Positions 34,461 to 43,655 of a DNA stretch of 64,000 nucleotides are shown one piece after another. The stretch lies in the NCBI GenBank assembly GCA_947474705.1, contig CANJJS010000006.1, positions 49,306-113,305 on the forward strand, in the 5' to 3' direction. Positions within the stretch are counted from its first letter, which is position 1; each line of letters opens with the position of its first letter. A program made the translations under genes and the position numbers. The DNA is from Acetobacteraceae bacterium (GTDB taxonomy: Bacteria > Pseudomonadota > Alphaproteobacteria > Acetobacterales > Acetobacteraceae). The notes beneath the pieces were generated by a model, which ran no database searches, had not been told where the DNA came from, and saw only the letters and a list, made by a program, of their open reading frames with translations.

Positions 34461-34712
34461 TTGGGGCTCCGCCCCAAACCCCGCGAGGGGCTTTGCCCCT
34501 TCGAACCCCACCAGGGCGGGGGCCCGCCGCCTTCGCAGGGGCAAGCCTGGACCCATTTCATTGGGGTGTTTGAAGAAGGGGGGCCTATAGCGGCGGTTGA
34601 ACCGCCTCGGATGGCCCCCCTTCTTCAAACACCCCAAACAGACGGCATCCAAGGCCCTGCCTTGGCGGGGTCGAGGGGCAGCGCCCTCGTGGGGTCCGGG
34701 GCAAAGCCCCGC
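34461..34712. repeat. Multi-hairpin intergenic repeat, copy D
   Basis: Outer modules TTGGGGCTCCGCCCCAA and CCGGGGCAAAGCCCCG. The central palindrome (arms 34561-34585 and 34613-34637, perfect 25 bp) differs from copies B and C at a four-base block (TGTT for GAGA, matched by AACA for TCTC on the other arm) and by one extra G matched by one extra C. A nested GGCGGTT-G-AACCGCC hairpin sits in the loop. It lies in a divergent gap between ispB and the methyltransferase; nothing else is seen in that 460-nt gap. Confidence 0.9.
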
Positions 34713-34785
34713 CCCCGCCCGATCGCGCAAGCCCCAAACGGCCGGTGCCTTGCCGCCGGGGGGTGGGATCGGTCAACCTGGGTTT

Positions 34786-35550
34786 ATGTCGTTATGTGGC
34801 ACCTTGGGCGCGATTGAGCCCGCCGGGCTTTTGGGGGGGCGGGTGCGGTATGCGCAGCCCGCTGTTGGATTGCGCGCGGCGGTCGATCCGGTGTTGCTCG
34901 CCGCCTGTATTCCCGCGCGGTCTGGGGAGCGGGTATTGGAGGGGGGCACGGGCGCGGGCGCGGCGTTGTTGTGCCTCGCGGCGCGTGTGCCGGGTCTTGC
35001 CGGGTTGGGGTTGGATCGCGAGCCTGGTTTGATCGGTCTCGCGCGCGCGAACGCGCTCGCGAATGGGTGGCCGGATTTGTGTTTCGCGGTGGCCGATTTG
35101 CGGGCGAGTCCGTTGGGGGGCGCCTGGTCGGGCCGGGTGGATCATGCCTTCGCGAATCCGCCTTATCATCGCGCCGGTGGCACGGCCTCGCCCGACGCGG
35201 CGCGGGAGGCGGCGAAGCGGGCGGAGCAGGGGGTGTTGCGCTGGTGGGCGGATGCGCTGGTCCGGCCGTTGCGGCATCGGGGCACGGCAACCTTCATTCT
35301 GGCGCCCTGGATGCTGGAGGAGGCGTTGGCGGCCTTGCGGGCGGCGGGCGCGCCGGCCGAGGCGGTGTTTCCGATCTGGCCGAAGGCCGGGCGTCCCGCG
35401 CGGTTCGCGATCGTGCGTGGGCGAAAAAATGGCCGGAGCCCGTTGTCGATCGGGCCCGGCCTGATTTTGCACACGGAGTCCGGCGCGTATCGTCCGGAGG
35501 CCGAGGCGGTTTTGCGTGGCGGCGAGGCGTTGCGCCTCGACGCGGGTTAG
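34786..35550 (+). CDS. tRNA1(Val) adenine-N6-methyltransferase family protein
   Basis: A 254-residue Rossmann-type methyltransferase. The S-adenosylmethionine motif I is VLEGGTGAGAALLCLAARV, and the N6-adenine or glutamine methyltransferase motif IV is ANPPYHRAGG. The overall shape resembles E. coli TrmN6 (YfiC), which methylates A37 of tRNA1(Val). A basic tail is absent, so substrate choice remains a prediction. The ATG chosen gives MSLCGTLGAIEPAGLLGG; longer open sequence upstream runs into repeat copy D. Confidence 0.8.
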   Translation: MSLCGTLGAIEPAGLLGGRVRYAQPAVGLRAAVDPVLLAACIPARSGERVLEGGTGAGAALLCLAARVPGLAGLGLDREPGLIGLARANALANGWPDLCFAVADLRASPLGGAWSGRVDHAFANPPYHRAGGTASPDAAREAAKRAEQGVLRWWADALVRPLRHRGTATFILAPWMLEEALAALRAAGAPAEAVFPIWPKAGRPARFAIVRGRKNGRSPLSIGPGLILHTESGAYRPEAEAVLRGGEALRLDAG

Positions 35551-35560
35551 CCAGGCGGGG

Positions 35561-35896
35561 TCAGTAGTCGCCGGTGTTGGGATGGCGGAGATGCCAAAGC
35601 CGTTCGTGCGCGGCGACCAGGCTTTCCATGTTGCGCCGCCGGGTGCCGTCCGGCGTCAAGGGACGGCGGGTCAGCATCATCTCCAGGATGTGCAGGAGCT
35701 GTTCCGCGACCTCGAAATCGCTTTGATCGCAGGCGTGGTGAAACGCGATCAAAATTTTATCGGACAGCCGCCGGCTGTAGCGCGGTGCGCCGCCGGGGCC
35801 GGTTTCGCGGCTGGTTTCGTCGTCCGCCTGAGTCACGCTCGTCCCCGCCGTTCTGGTCTGGATATTCAAAAAGTTCTCAATCGCCGTGGTCGCCAT
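35561..35896 (-). CDS. Unknown helical protein (111 aa)
   Basis: Not assigned to a function. MATTAIENFLNIQTRTAG leads to a disordered acidic segment, then helices (LSDKILIAFHHACDQSDFEV, AEQLLHILEMMLTR). The ATG at 35896 has GGAG at good spacing; an ATG five codons earlier is possible. It resembles short conserved proteins in Acetobacteraceae that carry the CDQSDFEVAEQLL segment, to my recollection, but I cannot confirm this. It converges on the methyltransferase gene. Confidence 0.68.
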   Translation of the reverse strand: MATTAIENFLNIQTRTAGTSVTQADDETSRETGPGGAPRYSRRLSDKILIAFHHACDQSDFEVAEQLLHILEMMLTRRPLTPDGTRRRNMESLVAAHERLWHLRHPNTGDY

Positions 35897-36292
35897 GAGG
35901 GTCCGCTCCATGCACGAGGCCGTCTCGCTCGATCCTCCGTCGGTCCGTGGCCCGCCGAGACACGGGCTCTCGCCGAAGCGTGGAAGGTCTGGCGATGCGC
36001 CGGTCCTGTCGAATTCCGCTCCACCTTAACAGTGGCATATCTTTCGGCACCATTGCGTCAGTACCGCGTGATGCTCTCGTTATTTCCGGCGCCATCCGGT
36101 TTGGGAAGCGCGTTTTCCGCGCGGCCGAAGGGTCCGGTCGTGGATTCGGCGGCCAAAACGGGCGGGAACCCGTTTTGGCCGCCTCGCGCATTCTATACAG
36201 GCCTTGGCTCTCTCTCCAAGAGCTATTCTCACCGGCCGGGCGTTTTTCCAAATCGTATCAATATATCGGAACTTTGATAAATTTTTAGCCGC
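35897..36292. other. Intergenic region with a strong hairpin
   Basis: 396 nt between two minus-strand genes (downstream of nrdB, upstream of the helical protein). It includes the 15-bp perfect stem listed separately. An AT-rich stretch sits at 36240-36290. No gene is seen. Confidence 0.5.
36148..36183. terminator. Perfect 15-bp stem-loop downstream of nrdB
   Basis: The arms GGCGGCCAAAACGGG and CCCGTTTTGGCCGCC enclose a 6-nt loop (CGGGAA). It lies about 110 nt beyond the nrdB stop. There is no T-run on either strand, so it may be a terminator without a U-tract or an RNA stabiliser. Confidence 0.5.
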
Positions 36293-37369
36293 TCAGGCCG
36301 CGGGTTCCATACCCGCGAGTTCGGCCGGCGGTGCGTCGAAGGCGTCTTCCCAGGACCCGGTGGTGGACGCCTTGCTGTATTCCGTGGCCCGGTTTTCGAA
36401 GAAATTGGCGTGTTCGACGGCGTTGAGCATCTCGTCCAGCCAGGGCAGGGGGTTGGACTTCACGTGGAAAATCTCGTTCAGGCCGAGTTGCACCAGGCGC
36501 CGGTCGGCGATGTAGCGGATGTATTCCTTGACCTCTTTGGCGGTCAGGCCTTCGGCCGGGCCTTGTTCGAAGGCGAGGTCGATGAAGGCGTCTTCGTGTT
36601 CGACGATGGTGGCGCAGGTCAAATAGAGTTCGCGTTTCAGGTCCTCGTTCCAGATTTCCGGGTTCTCGTGCACGAAGACGCGGAACAATTTGACGATTGA
36701 GTCGCAATGGAGGGATTCGTCGCGCACCGACCAGGAGACGATCTGGCCCATGCCCTTCATTTTGCCGAAGCGCGGGAAGTTCAGCAGGATGGCGAAGGAG
36801 GCGAAGAGTTGCAGGCCTTCGGTGAATGCCCCGAAGGCGGCCAGGGTGCGCGCGATCTGGAATTTCGAATCGACGTTGAATCCCTGCATGAAGTCGTATT
36901 TGTCCTTCATGGCCTTGTATTTCATGAAGGCGCTGTACTCGATTTCCGGCATGCCGATGGTGTCGAGCAGATGGCTGTAGGCGGCGATGTGGATTGTCTC
37001 GATGTTCGAGAAGGCCGACAGCATCATCAGCACCTCGGTCGGTTTAAAAACCCGAGAGTAATGCTTCATATAGCAATTGTTCACCTCGACATCCGCCTGG
37101 GTGAAAAACCGGAAAATCTGAGTTAAAAGATTGCGTTCCGCGTCGGTGAGGTTGCGGTGCCAGTCTTTGACGTCGTCGGCGAGCGGGACTTCTTCCGGCA
37201 GCCAGTGGACGCGTTGCTGGGTCAGCCAGGCCTCGTGCGCCCAGGGGTAGCGGAAGGGCTTGTAGACGGGGTTTTCGGTGAGGAGGTCGAAGCGGACGGG
37301 ATGCTCGTCGGGGGCGGTGCTTTTGCCGTTGAGGGGCTGGTGTCCGTTCGAGAGGGGATGGCCGTCCAT
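36293..37369 (-). CDS. nrdB: Class Ia ribonucleotide reductase, beta subunit
   Basis: A 358-residue radical-generating subunit of the aerobic ribonucleotide reductase. The metal and radical motif ETIHIAAYSHLL holds the Glu and His ligands and the radical tyrosine (ExxHxxxY). AFGAFTEGLQLFASFA and RDESLHCDSIVKLF give the second carboxylate-histidine set. The C-terminal TGSWEDAFD resembles the R1-docking tail but is followed by 13 further residues. The start MDGHPLSNGHQPLNG has GGAG 9 nt upstream; an in-frame start 18 codons earlier exists. nrdA is not adjacent on either side. Confidence 0.94.
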   Translation of the reverse strand: MDGHPLSNGHQPLNGKSTAPDEHPVRFDLLTENPVYKPFRYPWAHEAWLTQQRVHWLPEEVPLADDVKDWHRNLTDAERNLLTQIFRFFTQADVEVNNCYMKHYSRVFKPTEVLMMLSAFSNIETIHIAAYSHLLDTIGMPEIEYSAFMKYKAMKDKYDFMQGFNVDSKFQIARTLAAFGAFTEGLQLFASFAILLNFPRFGKMKGMGQIVSWSVRDESLHCDSIVKLFRVFVHENPEIWNEDLKRELYLTCATIVEHEDAFIDLAFEQGPAEGLTAKEVKEYIRYIADRRLVQLGLNEIFHVKSNPLPWLDEMLNAVEHANFFENRATEYSKASTTGSWEDAFDAPPAELAGMEPAA

Positions 37370-37710
37370 TCTGGGGTCGCTCCATTGTCGTGCCGGCGCC
37401 GGGTCCGGGCCGTCTGTTACCACCTATTGTGGTCCTGGCGCCCATTGCACGCAAGCCGTGGTGTGCCGGGCGGGGTTTGCACGCGACTCGCGAGGGCGGC
37501 CGGTGCCGGGGCGGGATCGTACTGGCGGCGTCCCGGTTAATCCATGGAATTCGGCGCGGTGTCGGAAAACTTTACAGGCGCGCAGGGACGCGCGGGAAAG
37601 CGGCGCGATATCGACGTTATAAGGGATGGCGCGATTTTTGCATAACCATTGTTCGCGTGGCGCGCCGGAATCGCCCGGCGCGGCGCACGCGTTTTCAAGG
37701 ATCGATCGGC
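37370..37710. other. Divergent region upstream of nrdB and the PEP-CTERM gene
   Basis: 341 nt with no gene. I looked for NrdR boxes (ACACWATATATTGTG-like) and saw none. The stretch TTTTTGCATAACC near 37637-37649 is AT-rich and may belong to the promoter of the glycine-rich protein. Confidence 0.4.
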
Positions 37711-38667
37711 ATGAACCAACACGCTGGATGGCTGGCCCATTCCGGACGAACCGCGGGCCGGATCGCCCGCGCCACGGCCCGCGCGGGCATGGCGGCGCTG
37801 TTCGGCCTGGCGCTGACCGCCGGGACCGCCAGCGCCGGCTTCATCGCCTTCACCGACGCCGCCGGCCCGCACACGTTCACGGTTCCCGCCGGCGTGACCT
37901 CGTTGACCGTTCTGACAGTGGGCGGCGGCGGCGGCGGCGCGAACGGGCATCAGGGCGGTGGCGGCTCCGGATTCGTCGCGGAGGGCACGTTCTCGGTCAC
38001 CCCCGGCGATATTTATAACGTGATCGTCGGCGCCGGCGGTCATGGCGCGGCGGCCGATCCCAGCAGCAACGGCATCGTCGGTCTCACGCCGGGCGGGGCG
38101 TCGTTTTTCGGGTCTCTGGTGACATCGGCTGGTGGCGGCGTGGTCGCCGGGGTCAATCTGGGCGGCCATAATGGCGGGTCCGGCGGCGGCGCCGCCTGCA
38201 ACGGCGGTTCCCTCGCGGGCGACGGCGGCTCCGGCGGCGGCGATGGGCAGGCGTGCCAGGCCGGCGCCTCCATGCCCATCGGTTTTGGACAGGGCGCATT
38301 CGCCGCGTTGCTCAGCCCGTTCGTCGAGAACGCGCTGACCGCGGGCGCCGGCGGGGCGGGTGGCACGGGTACGCACGCGGGCGGCGGCGGGGCCGGCGGT
38401 GTTCTGTTGGGCGGCGCCGGACCGTCCGCGGGCGATGGCGGCGCGAGCTTCAGCGGGCATGGCGGTATGGGCTATGGCGCCGGTGGCGGCGCCGGGGGAT
38501 TGAACCAATCGCTCAGCGACACGCGCTTCGGTGGCGGCGATGGCGCCAGCGGTCTTGTTTACGTGGAGTTCGCGGAAGTGCCCGAACCGGTATCCGCCGC
38601 GTTGTTCGGGGTTGGTTTGCTGGGACTCGCCGCGGCACGGCGGCGCGTGGCGGCGCGGGCGGACTGA
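37711..38667 (+). CDS. Glycine-rich exported protein with PEP-CTERM anchor
   Basis: A 318-residue protein. A long signal peptide (about residues 1-43, ending TAGTASA) is followed by AFTDAAGPHTFTVPAGVTSL, then a glycine-rich body (runs such as VGGGGGGANGHQGGGGSG). It ends with a PEP-CTERM sorting signal: VPEPVSAALFGVGLLGLAAARRR, that is VPEP, a membrane helix and an arginine cluster. Such proteins are processed by an exosortase and sent to the outer surface or matrix. No exosortase gene is seen in the window. The glycine-rich body with the TFTVPAGVTSL start resembles surface and biofilm proteins. Confidence 0.88.
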   Translation: MNQHAGWLAHSGRTAGRIARATARAGMAALFGLALTAGTASAGFIAFTDAAGPHTFTVPAGVTSLTVLTVGGGGGGANGHQGGGGSGFVAEGTFSVTPGDIYNVIVGAGGHGAAADPSSNGIVGLTPGGASFFGSLVTSAGGGVVAGVNLGGHNGGSGGGAACNGGSLAGDGGSGGGDGQACQAGASMPIGFGQGAFAALLSPFVENALTAGAGGAGGTGTHAGGGGAGGVLLGGAGPSAGDGGASFSGHGGMGYGAGGGAGGLNQSLSDTRFGGGDGASGLVYVEFAEVPEPVSAALFGVGLLGLAAARRRVAARAD

Positions 38668-38701
38668 TGGCCGGACGCGCGCGGGGGCACCGGCGCGCGG
38701 T

Positions 38702-39058
38702 CTATCGCGGGGCGATCGCCGCGTGTTCCTCGGGCGTGCGCAAAGTCAGCGCCAACGCGTGCATCCCGCCTTGCGCCGGTTCGCCGAATTCGGCGGCGAG
38801 CGCGGCGTGAACGGCGCGGGAGCGGGCGACGCGGGAGATGCCGCGAAACGTCGCCGATACCATCAGGACACTGTAATGCGTCTCGCCCGCGGCGCCCGCG
38901 CCCGCGTGCCCCGCGTGATGGGCGCTGTCGTCGGTTATCCGCAGCACGTCCGGAGAAAACATCGCGGTCAGGGTCGCCGTCAGGCGTTCGGCCCGGGAAA
39001 GATCGGCCCGGGAAAGATCGGCCCGGGAAAGATCGGGACGGGAAAGATTTGTGCTCAT
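38702..39058 (-). CDS. bolA: BolA family protein with a repeated N-terminal leader
   Basis: A 118-residue BolA-like protein that partners with monothiol glutaredoxin in iron-sulfur handling or regulation. The fold segment LTATLTAMFSPDVLRITDDS starts the domain and HYSVLMVSATFRGISRVARS with MHALALTLRTPEE completes it. Between them lies a histidine-rich insertion, HHAGHAGAGAAGE. Four pentapeptide repeats, NLSRP and three DLSRA units, extend the N-terminus and are encoded by 15-bp tandem DNA repeats. It is divergent from the J-domain gene, as in other alphaproteobacterial bolA-dnaJ-cobST clusters. Confidence 0.86.
   Translation of the reverse strand: MSTNLSRPDLSRADLSRADLSRAERLTATLTAMFSPDVLRITDDSAHHAGHAGAGAAGETHYSVLMVSATFRGISRVARSRAVHAALAAEFGEPAQGGMHALALTLRTPEEHAAIAPR
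38989..39048. repeat. 15-bp tandem repeat in the bolA start region
   Basis: Three CGGCCCGGGAAAGAT units and one variant (CGGGACGGGAAAGAT) in tandem, encoding the (N/D)LSR(P/A) repeats on the minus strand. The length is a multiple of 3, so copy-number change keeps the frame. Confidence 0.9.
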
Positions 39059-39122
39059 GCGCCCATCGGACCATGGCCCGTCCCCATTGCCAAGCACCCG
39101 GGCCCGCAGTCATAGTCGCGGA

Positions 39123-39713
39123 ATGACGCGCCGACCGGTCCGAGCCAGGGCTTACGCGCCGGACCCGGCGGCGCCGGGCCGGTGCTGCGACATGCCCAGT
39201 TGCGGGGCGATGGGCGAGTATCGCGCGCCAAAATCGCGGAATACGTTGCGGGATTACTGGTGGTTCTGTCTGGAGCACGTCCGCGCCTACAACGGCTCCT
39301 GGGATTATTATAAGGGCATGACCCCCGCGCAGATGGAGCAGGAACTCCGCGCCGACACCGCCTGGGGCCGTCCGTCCTGGCCCTTGGGCCATATCGGCGC
39401 CGCCGCCTGGGATGACGACGCGTTGCGCGATCCGCTGCACATTCTGAACAGCGCGGGTGTCAACAAACCTCGCCCGCGGCAGACCGATCAGGCGCCCGTG
39501 GAGCTTCGCGAACCGCTCTCCACCCTGGGGTTGACCTGGCCAACCACGCTCGACACCGTTAAGACCCGATATAAGGAACTGGCGAAACGCCACCACCCCG
39601 ATGCCAATGGCGGCAGCCGGGACGCGGAGGAACGACTGAAAACCATCAACCTCGCCTATGCCGCCCTGCGGACCCGCCTCGCCGTGGAACCGCGCATGGC
39701 CTCCACCGGCTGA
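39123..39713 (+). CDS. J-domain protein (DnaJ-like)
   Basis: A 196-residue protein with a C-terminal J domain: [20 protein letters not shown], then [20 protein letters not shown], with the HPD tripeptide in helix II-III loop intact. The N-terminal 120 residues carry [16 protein letters not shown], a CxxxxC-type pair reminiscent of a small metal-binding knuckle. It would stimulate a DnaK-type chaperone. It sits directly upstream of cobS, as is usual in alphaproteobacteria, suggesting a role in cobaltochelatase or Fe-S assembly. The ATG at 39123 is preferred over one 24 codons upstream, which would cross the divergent bolA start. Confidence 0.88.
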   Translation: MTRRPVRARAYAPDPAAPGRCCDMPSCGAMGEYRAPKSRNTLRDYWWFCLEHVRAYNGSWDYYKGMTPAQMEQELRADTAWGRPSWPLGHIGAAAWDDDALRDPLHILNSAGVNKPRPRQTDQAPVELREPLSTLGLTWPTTLDTVKTRYKELAKRHHPDANGGSRDAEERLKTINLAYAALRTRLAVEPRMASTG

Positions 39714-39847
39714 TCGGGCCGAATCGCGCGAGGAACAAGAAAAATACCCCGAAACGACGCCGGTTTCCGGCACATCGCGCCGATGGCCTTGCGCACGGGC
39801 GCGAACAGCGTAGACTTTCCCCAAATCTTAACAGGATACTCTGGCCT

Positions 39848-40855
39848 ATGAATGACGCCGTGGAAGCCCGCCCGACCTCCATGATCGACCTCCCGGACAC
39901 CAAAGTCTCGGTCCGGGACGTGTTCGGTATCGATATCGACATGGAGGTGCCGGCGTTTTCGGTCCGCACCGAGCACGTGCCCGACCTCGATTCCTCCTAT
40001 AAATTCGACCGCGAGACGACGCTCGCGATCCTGGCGGGCTTCGCGCATAACCGCCGCGTGATGGTCCAGGGCTACCACGGCACGGGCAAATCGACCCATA
40101 TCGAGCAGGTCGCGTCCCGTCTGAACTGGCCCTGCATCCGGGTGAACCTGGACAGCCACATCAGCCGTATCGACCTGATCGGCAAGGACGCCATCGTCCT
40201 TAAAGACGGCAAGCAAATCACCGAATTCCGCGAAGGCATCCTGCCCTGGGCCTTGCAGCACGCCTGCGCCCTGGTGTTCGACGAATACGACGCCGGCCGC
40301 CCCGACGTGATGTTCGTGATCCAGCGCGTCCTGGAAGTCGAGGGCAAGTTGACCCTGCTCGACCAGAACCGCGTGATCCGTCCCCACCGCTCCTTCCGCC
40401 TGTTCTCCACCGCCAACACGGTGGGACTGGGCGACACGACCGGCCTCTATCACGGCACGCAGCAGATCAATCAGGGCCAGATGGACCGCTGGAACATCGT
40501 CGCCACCCTGAACTACCTGCCGCACGCCATGGAAACCGGCATCGTGCTGGCGAAAATGGGCATCGATCCGGCGGCGGATCCCGTGATGAAAAAGCGCATC
40601 GAAGGCATGGTCGCCCTGGCCGACCTGACCCGCGCCGGCTTCATCAACGGCGACATTTCCACCGTCATGTCCCCGCGCACCGTCATCACCTGGGCGGAAA
40701 ACACCCGCATCTTCGGCGATGTCGGCTTCGCCTTCCGGCTGACCTTCATGAACAAGTGCGACGAGGCCGAGCGTTCCACGGTCGCCGAGTACTATCAGCG
40801 CTGCTTCAACGAGGACATTCCCTCCGGCGGTTTCACCACCCGGAAGTTCTCGTAA
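39848..40855 (+). CDS. cobS: Cobaltochelatase subunit CobS
   Basis: A 335-residue AAA+ ATPase of the aerobic cobaltochelatase, which inserts cobalt into hydrogenobyrinic acid diamide with CobN and CobT. Walker A is GYHGTGKST (75-83), Walker B is LVFDEYDAG, and sensor motifs [12 protein letters not shown] and [16 protein letters not shown] are present. The N-terminus matches other CobS proteins. cobT follows 97 nt downstream. The third subunit, CobN, is not in the window. Confidence 0.96.
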   Translation: MNDAVEARPTSMIDLPDTKVSVRDVFGIDIDMEVPAFSVRTEHVPDLDSSYKFDRETTLAILAGFAHNRRVMVQGYHGTGKSTHIEQVASRLNWPCIRVNLDSHISRIDLIGKDAIVLKDGKQITEFREGILPWALQHACALVFDEYDAGRPDVMFVIQRVLEVEGKLTLLDQNRVIRPHRSFRLFSTANTVGLGDTTGLYHGTQQINQGQMDRWNIVATLNYLPHAMETGIVLAKMGIDPAADPVMKKRIEGMVALADLTRAGFINGDISTVMSPRTVITWAENTRIFGDVGFAFRLTFMNKCDEAERSTVAEYYQRCFNEDIPSGGFTTRKFS

Positions 40856-40952
40856 ATCCCAAAGCGGAGCGAAGAGCCCCAGCCCCGGAGCAGAGCGAAA
40901 AACCTCTGTCCGGGCGCGGAGCTGAAAGCCTAAGTCGCGGAGCGTAAAGCAC

Positions 40953-42833
40953 ATGAGCGGGTCGGGAACGAAAGAGAACGCGCGCGCCGAGGAATTCAAG
41001 CGCGCGACAGCCGGCGTCCTGCGCGCCATCGCCGAGCAGGCGGACGTGCAGGTCGCGTTTCAGCCGGGACCCTCCGGGGTGTCGGGTAAGCGCGCGCGCC
41101 TGCCGCTGCCGACCCGCGCGCTGCCCGCCGCCGAAATGGCGCGGCTGCGCGGGCAGTCCGACGCGCTGGCGCTCCGCCTGCGCCATCACGACGACCGCGT
41201 CCACGCCGCGCGCATGCCCGCGCGCCGGGAAGCGAAAGACGCCTACGACGCGCTGGAACAGGTGCGCGTCGAAGTCATCGGCGCCCAGCACATGGAAGGC
41301 GTCAAAGGCAACCTGCGCGCGAAACTCGCGGAAGAGTGCGAGCAGGAAGGCTACGACCGCATGACGCGGAAGGACCAGTTGCCGATCGACAAGGCGCTGG
41401 CCCTGGTCACCCGCGAACGCCTGACCGGCGAACCCGTCCCCGAATCCGCCCAGCGCATCCTGTCGATGTGGCGCGACTCCCTGGGCGACGGCGCCGAAGC
41501 CGCGATCACGGAAATGATCGAGGCCCGCGAAGACCAGACCCAGTTCGCCCGCGCGGCCCGCAAGCTGCTGGCGGCGCTGGATCTCGCGGAAGCCGAGGTC
41601 GAGTCGGATCCCGATAACAACACCGACGACGGCGAAGACGGCGGCGAACAATCGGGCCAGCAGGACAATTCCGAACAGGGCGAAGGCCAGTCGGAATCCG
41701 AATCCGAATCCATGCTCGGCGCCAACCCCGAGGAAATGGAAGGCGAGGCCGCCGACGACGACGGATCCGAGTCGGACGACGAAGCCGCGGTCGCCGAGGG
41801 CGACGACCGGCCCGGCGGGCCGCAGCCGCGCCGCGACCGGGGCGGACCGGAAGCCGAGGGCGCCTACCGTGCCTATACCCGCGCGCACGACGAGGAAATC
41901 GACGCCGAAGACCTCTGCGACGCCGACGAACTGGCCCGTCTGCGCCAGCAACTGGATCAACAGTTGCAGCATTTGCAGGGCGTTATCTCGAAGCTCGCGA
42001 ACCGGTTGCAGCGCAAATTGCTGGCGCAACAGACCCGGGCCTGGGAGTTCGATCTGGACGAGGGCATCCTCGACGCCGGCCGCCTGTCGCGCGTGGTGAT
42101 CAACCCGATGCAGGCGCTGTCGTACAAGAAGGAACTCGACATGGAGTTCCGCGACACGGTGGTGTCGTTGCTGATCGATAATTCCGGGTCGATGCGCGGA
42201 CGTCCCATCACGGTGGCGGCGATGTGCGGCGATATCCTGGCGCGCACGCTGGAACGCTGCGCGGTGAAGGTGGAAGTGCTCGGCTTCACGACGCGCGCCT
42301 GGAAGGGTGGGCAGAGCCGGGAGAAATGGGTCCAGGACGGCAAGCCGCGCAACCCCGGCCGTCTGAACGATCTGCGGCATATTGTTTATAAGGCCGCCGA
42401 CGCGCCCTGGCGCCGGTCTCGCAAGAACCTCGGCCTGATGCTGCGCGAGGGGCTGCTCAAGGAAAACATCGACGGCGAGGCGCTGCTGTGGGCCTACCGC
42501 CGTTTACTGGTGCGGCCGGAACATCGCCGCATCCTGATGGTGATTTCGGACGGCGCGCCGGTCGATGACTCCACGCTGTCCGTGAATCCCGGCAACTATC
42601 TGGAAAAGCACCTGCGGGAAGTGATCCGCGACATCGAAAACCGCGACCAGGTCGAGTTGATCGCCATCGGTATCGGGCATGACGTGACGCGTTACTATCG
42701 CCGCGCGGTGACCATCGTGGACGCTGAGGAACTCGGCGGCACCATGATGAAAAAGCTTACCGAGCTCTTCGACGAGGACGCCATGGCCGCCTGGGCGCGG
42801 GCTTCGGCGATGCAGTCGGCGTCGGTGGTGTAG
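40953..42833 (+). CDS. cobT: Cobaltochelatase subunit CobT
   Basis: A 626-residue partner of CobS. An N-terminal helical domain is followed by an acidic, Glu/Asp/Ser-rich stretch near 210-300 ([20 protein letters not shown], then [15 protein letters not shown]). A C-terminal von Willebrand A-like domain follows, with the MIDAS motif DNSGSMRGR. The overall order and length are typical of CobT in alphaproteobacteria. Start ATG with GGAG upstream. A strong inverted repeat follows the stop. Confidence 0.95.
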   Translation: MSGSGTKENARAEEFKRATAGVLRAIAEQADVQVAFQPGPSGVSGKRARLPLPTRALPAAEMARLRGQSDALALRLRHHDDRVHAARMPARREAKDAYDALEQVRVEVIGAQHMEGVKGNLRAKLAEECEQEGYDRMTRKDQLPIDKALALVTRERLTGEPVPESAQRILSMWRDSLGDGAEAAITEMIEAREDQTQFARAARKLLAALDLAEAEVESDPDNNTDDGEDGGEQSGQQDNSEQGEGQSESESESMLGANPEEMEGEAADDDGSESDDEAAVAEGDDRPGGPQPRRDRGGPEAEGAYRAYTRAHDEEIDAEDLCDADELARLRQQLDQQLQHLQGVISKLANRLQRKLLAQQTRAWEFDLDEGILDAGRLSRVVINPMQALSYKKELDMEFRDTVVSLLIDNSGSMRGRPITVAAMCGDILARTLERCAVKVEVLGFTTRAWKGGQSREKWVQDGKPRNPGRLNDLRHIVYKAADAPWRRSRKNLGLMLREGLLKENIDGEALLWAYRRLLVRPEHRRILMVISDGAPVDDSTLSVNPGNYLEKHLREVIRDIENRDQVELIAIGIGHDVTRYYRRAVTIVDAEELGGTMMKKLTELFDEDAMAAWARASAMQSASVV

Positions 42834-42865
42834 CGGAAGGGTCGATACGGCAGGGAGCGATAACG

Positions 42866-42890
42866 ACGAGACGCCCGGCGGGCGTCTCGT
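42866..42890. terminator. Candidate bidirectional terminator after cobT
   Basis: ACGAGACGCCC-GGC-GGGCGTCTCGT is a perfect 11-bp stem with a 3-nt loop, 33 nt after the cobT stop and 30 nt before the end of the convergent gene. A short GAAAATT follows on the plus strand. Confidence 0.6.
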
Positions 42891-42919
42891 GAAAATTCCA
42901 GGCGGCTCTCAGCGCCAAA

Positions 42920-43513
42920 TCAGGTGTAGCCCGTTATATTCCCGACGACATCTACGATCACAATCCGCACGTCCCGGCTAATGTCGCCTGGATTCGATCC
43001 AGGCTCCCCCTCTGGGACCGGCATACCGAAGTGTTTGTAATAAAGAACCCAGGCTGGATAAACTTCGCCGGTGGTCTTATCCCGAAAACTCATTGGCCGT
43101 TCTTGAAAGAAAGGCACGCCTCCATTCGCATAACGATACATATCCACGACGAGCTCGCTGCAATATAGCGATCTGGCATCGTCCAGGTACAGATCGTCAT
43201 ACGGCACATTACGCTGTTGCACTCCGAACTCTATCGCCGCGGGAATCAACGGGCGAAATGGAGCGGTCAACCGTCCGATCATGAAACGGGGTTTGGTGGT
43301 CGGATCGTTCGATCGGCGGAGAAAGACATCGATCTGTGTCAGCCTGACCTCGGGTGGAAACGCCTCCAGTACAAAGGTCCCCTTGGTGTTCGTCACCGCG
43401 ACACCCATGTGGTTCAATTTGGCGCCACGATACCCCTCGGTCACGACGGAGATGGCATTCAGATCGGAGCCAATTTGAGTAAACACGAAATCGCCATGTT
43501 GAACTTCGGCCAT
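42920..43513 (-). CDS. YiiX/YebB-like permuted papain-fold amidase
   Basis: A 197-residue protein of the permuted NlpC/P60-type group (YiiX/YebB family). MAEVQHGDFVFTQIGSDL is the usual opening, with the catalytic His35 in AKLNHMGVAV and the nucleophile Cys118 in SLYCSELVVDMY. The chain order (His before Cys) is the permuted one. Members hydrolyse amide or lipid-linked bonds and some attack peptidoglycan. There is no signal peptide. The ATG has a strong GGAGG. Isolated gene, convergent with cobT. Confidence 0.84.
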   Translation of the reverse strand: MAEVQHGDFVFTQIGSDLNAISVVTEGYRGAKLNHMGVAVTNTKGTFVLEAFPPEVRLTQIDVFLRRSNDPTTKPRFMIGRLTAPFRPLIPAAIEFGVQQRNVPYDDLYLDDARSLYCSELVVDMYRYANGGVPFFQERPMSFRDKTTGEVYPAWVLYYKHFGMPVPEGEPGSNPGDISRDVRIVIVDVVGNITGYT

Positions 43514-43655
43514 TGACACCTCCATATCTCGATCTCCGTACTCCACCCGTTCACACCTCGCTACGCGCCGCTTTTCGGCCCAATGCATGCGCGCTTCACG
43601 ACGATGCGGTGTTTCAAACGTCTCGGCGAACCAAACCTCGCTTGCGAGACAGCCC

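Noticed and set aside
39051..39122. Upstream start of the J-domain gene
   Set aside because: It would overlap the divergent bolA start and adds residues without similarity; the ATG at 39123 is simpler.
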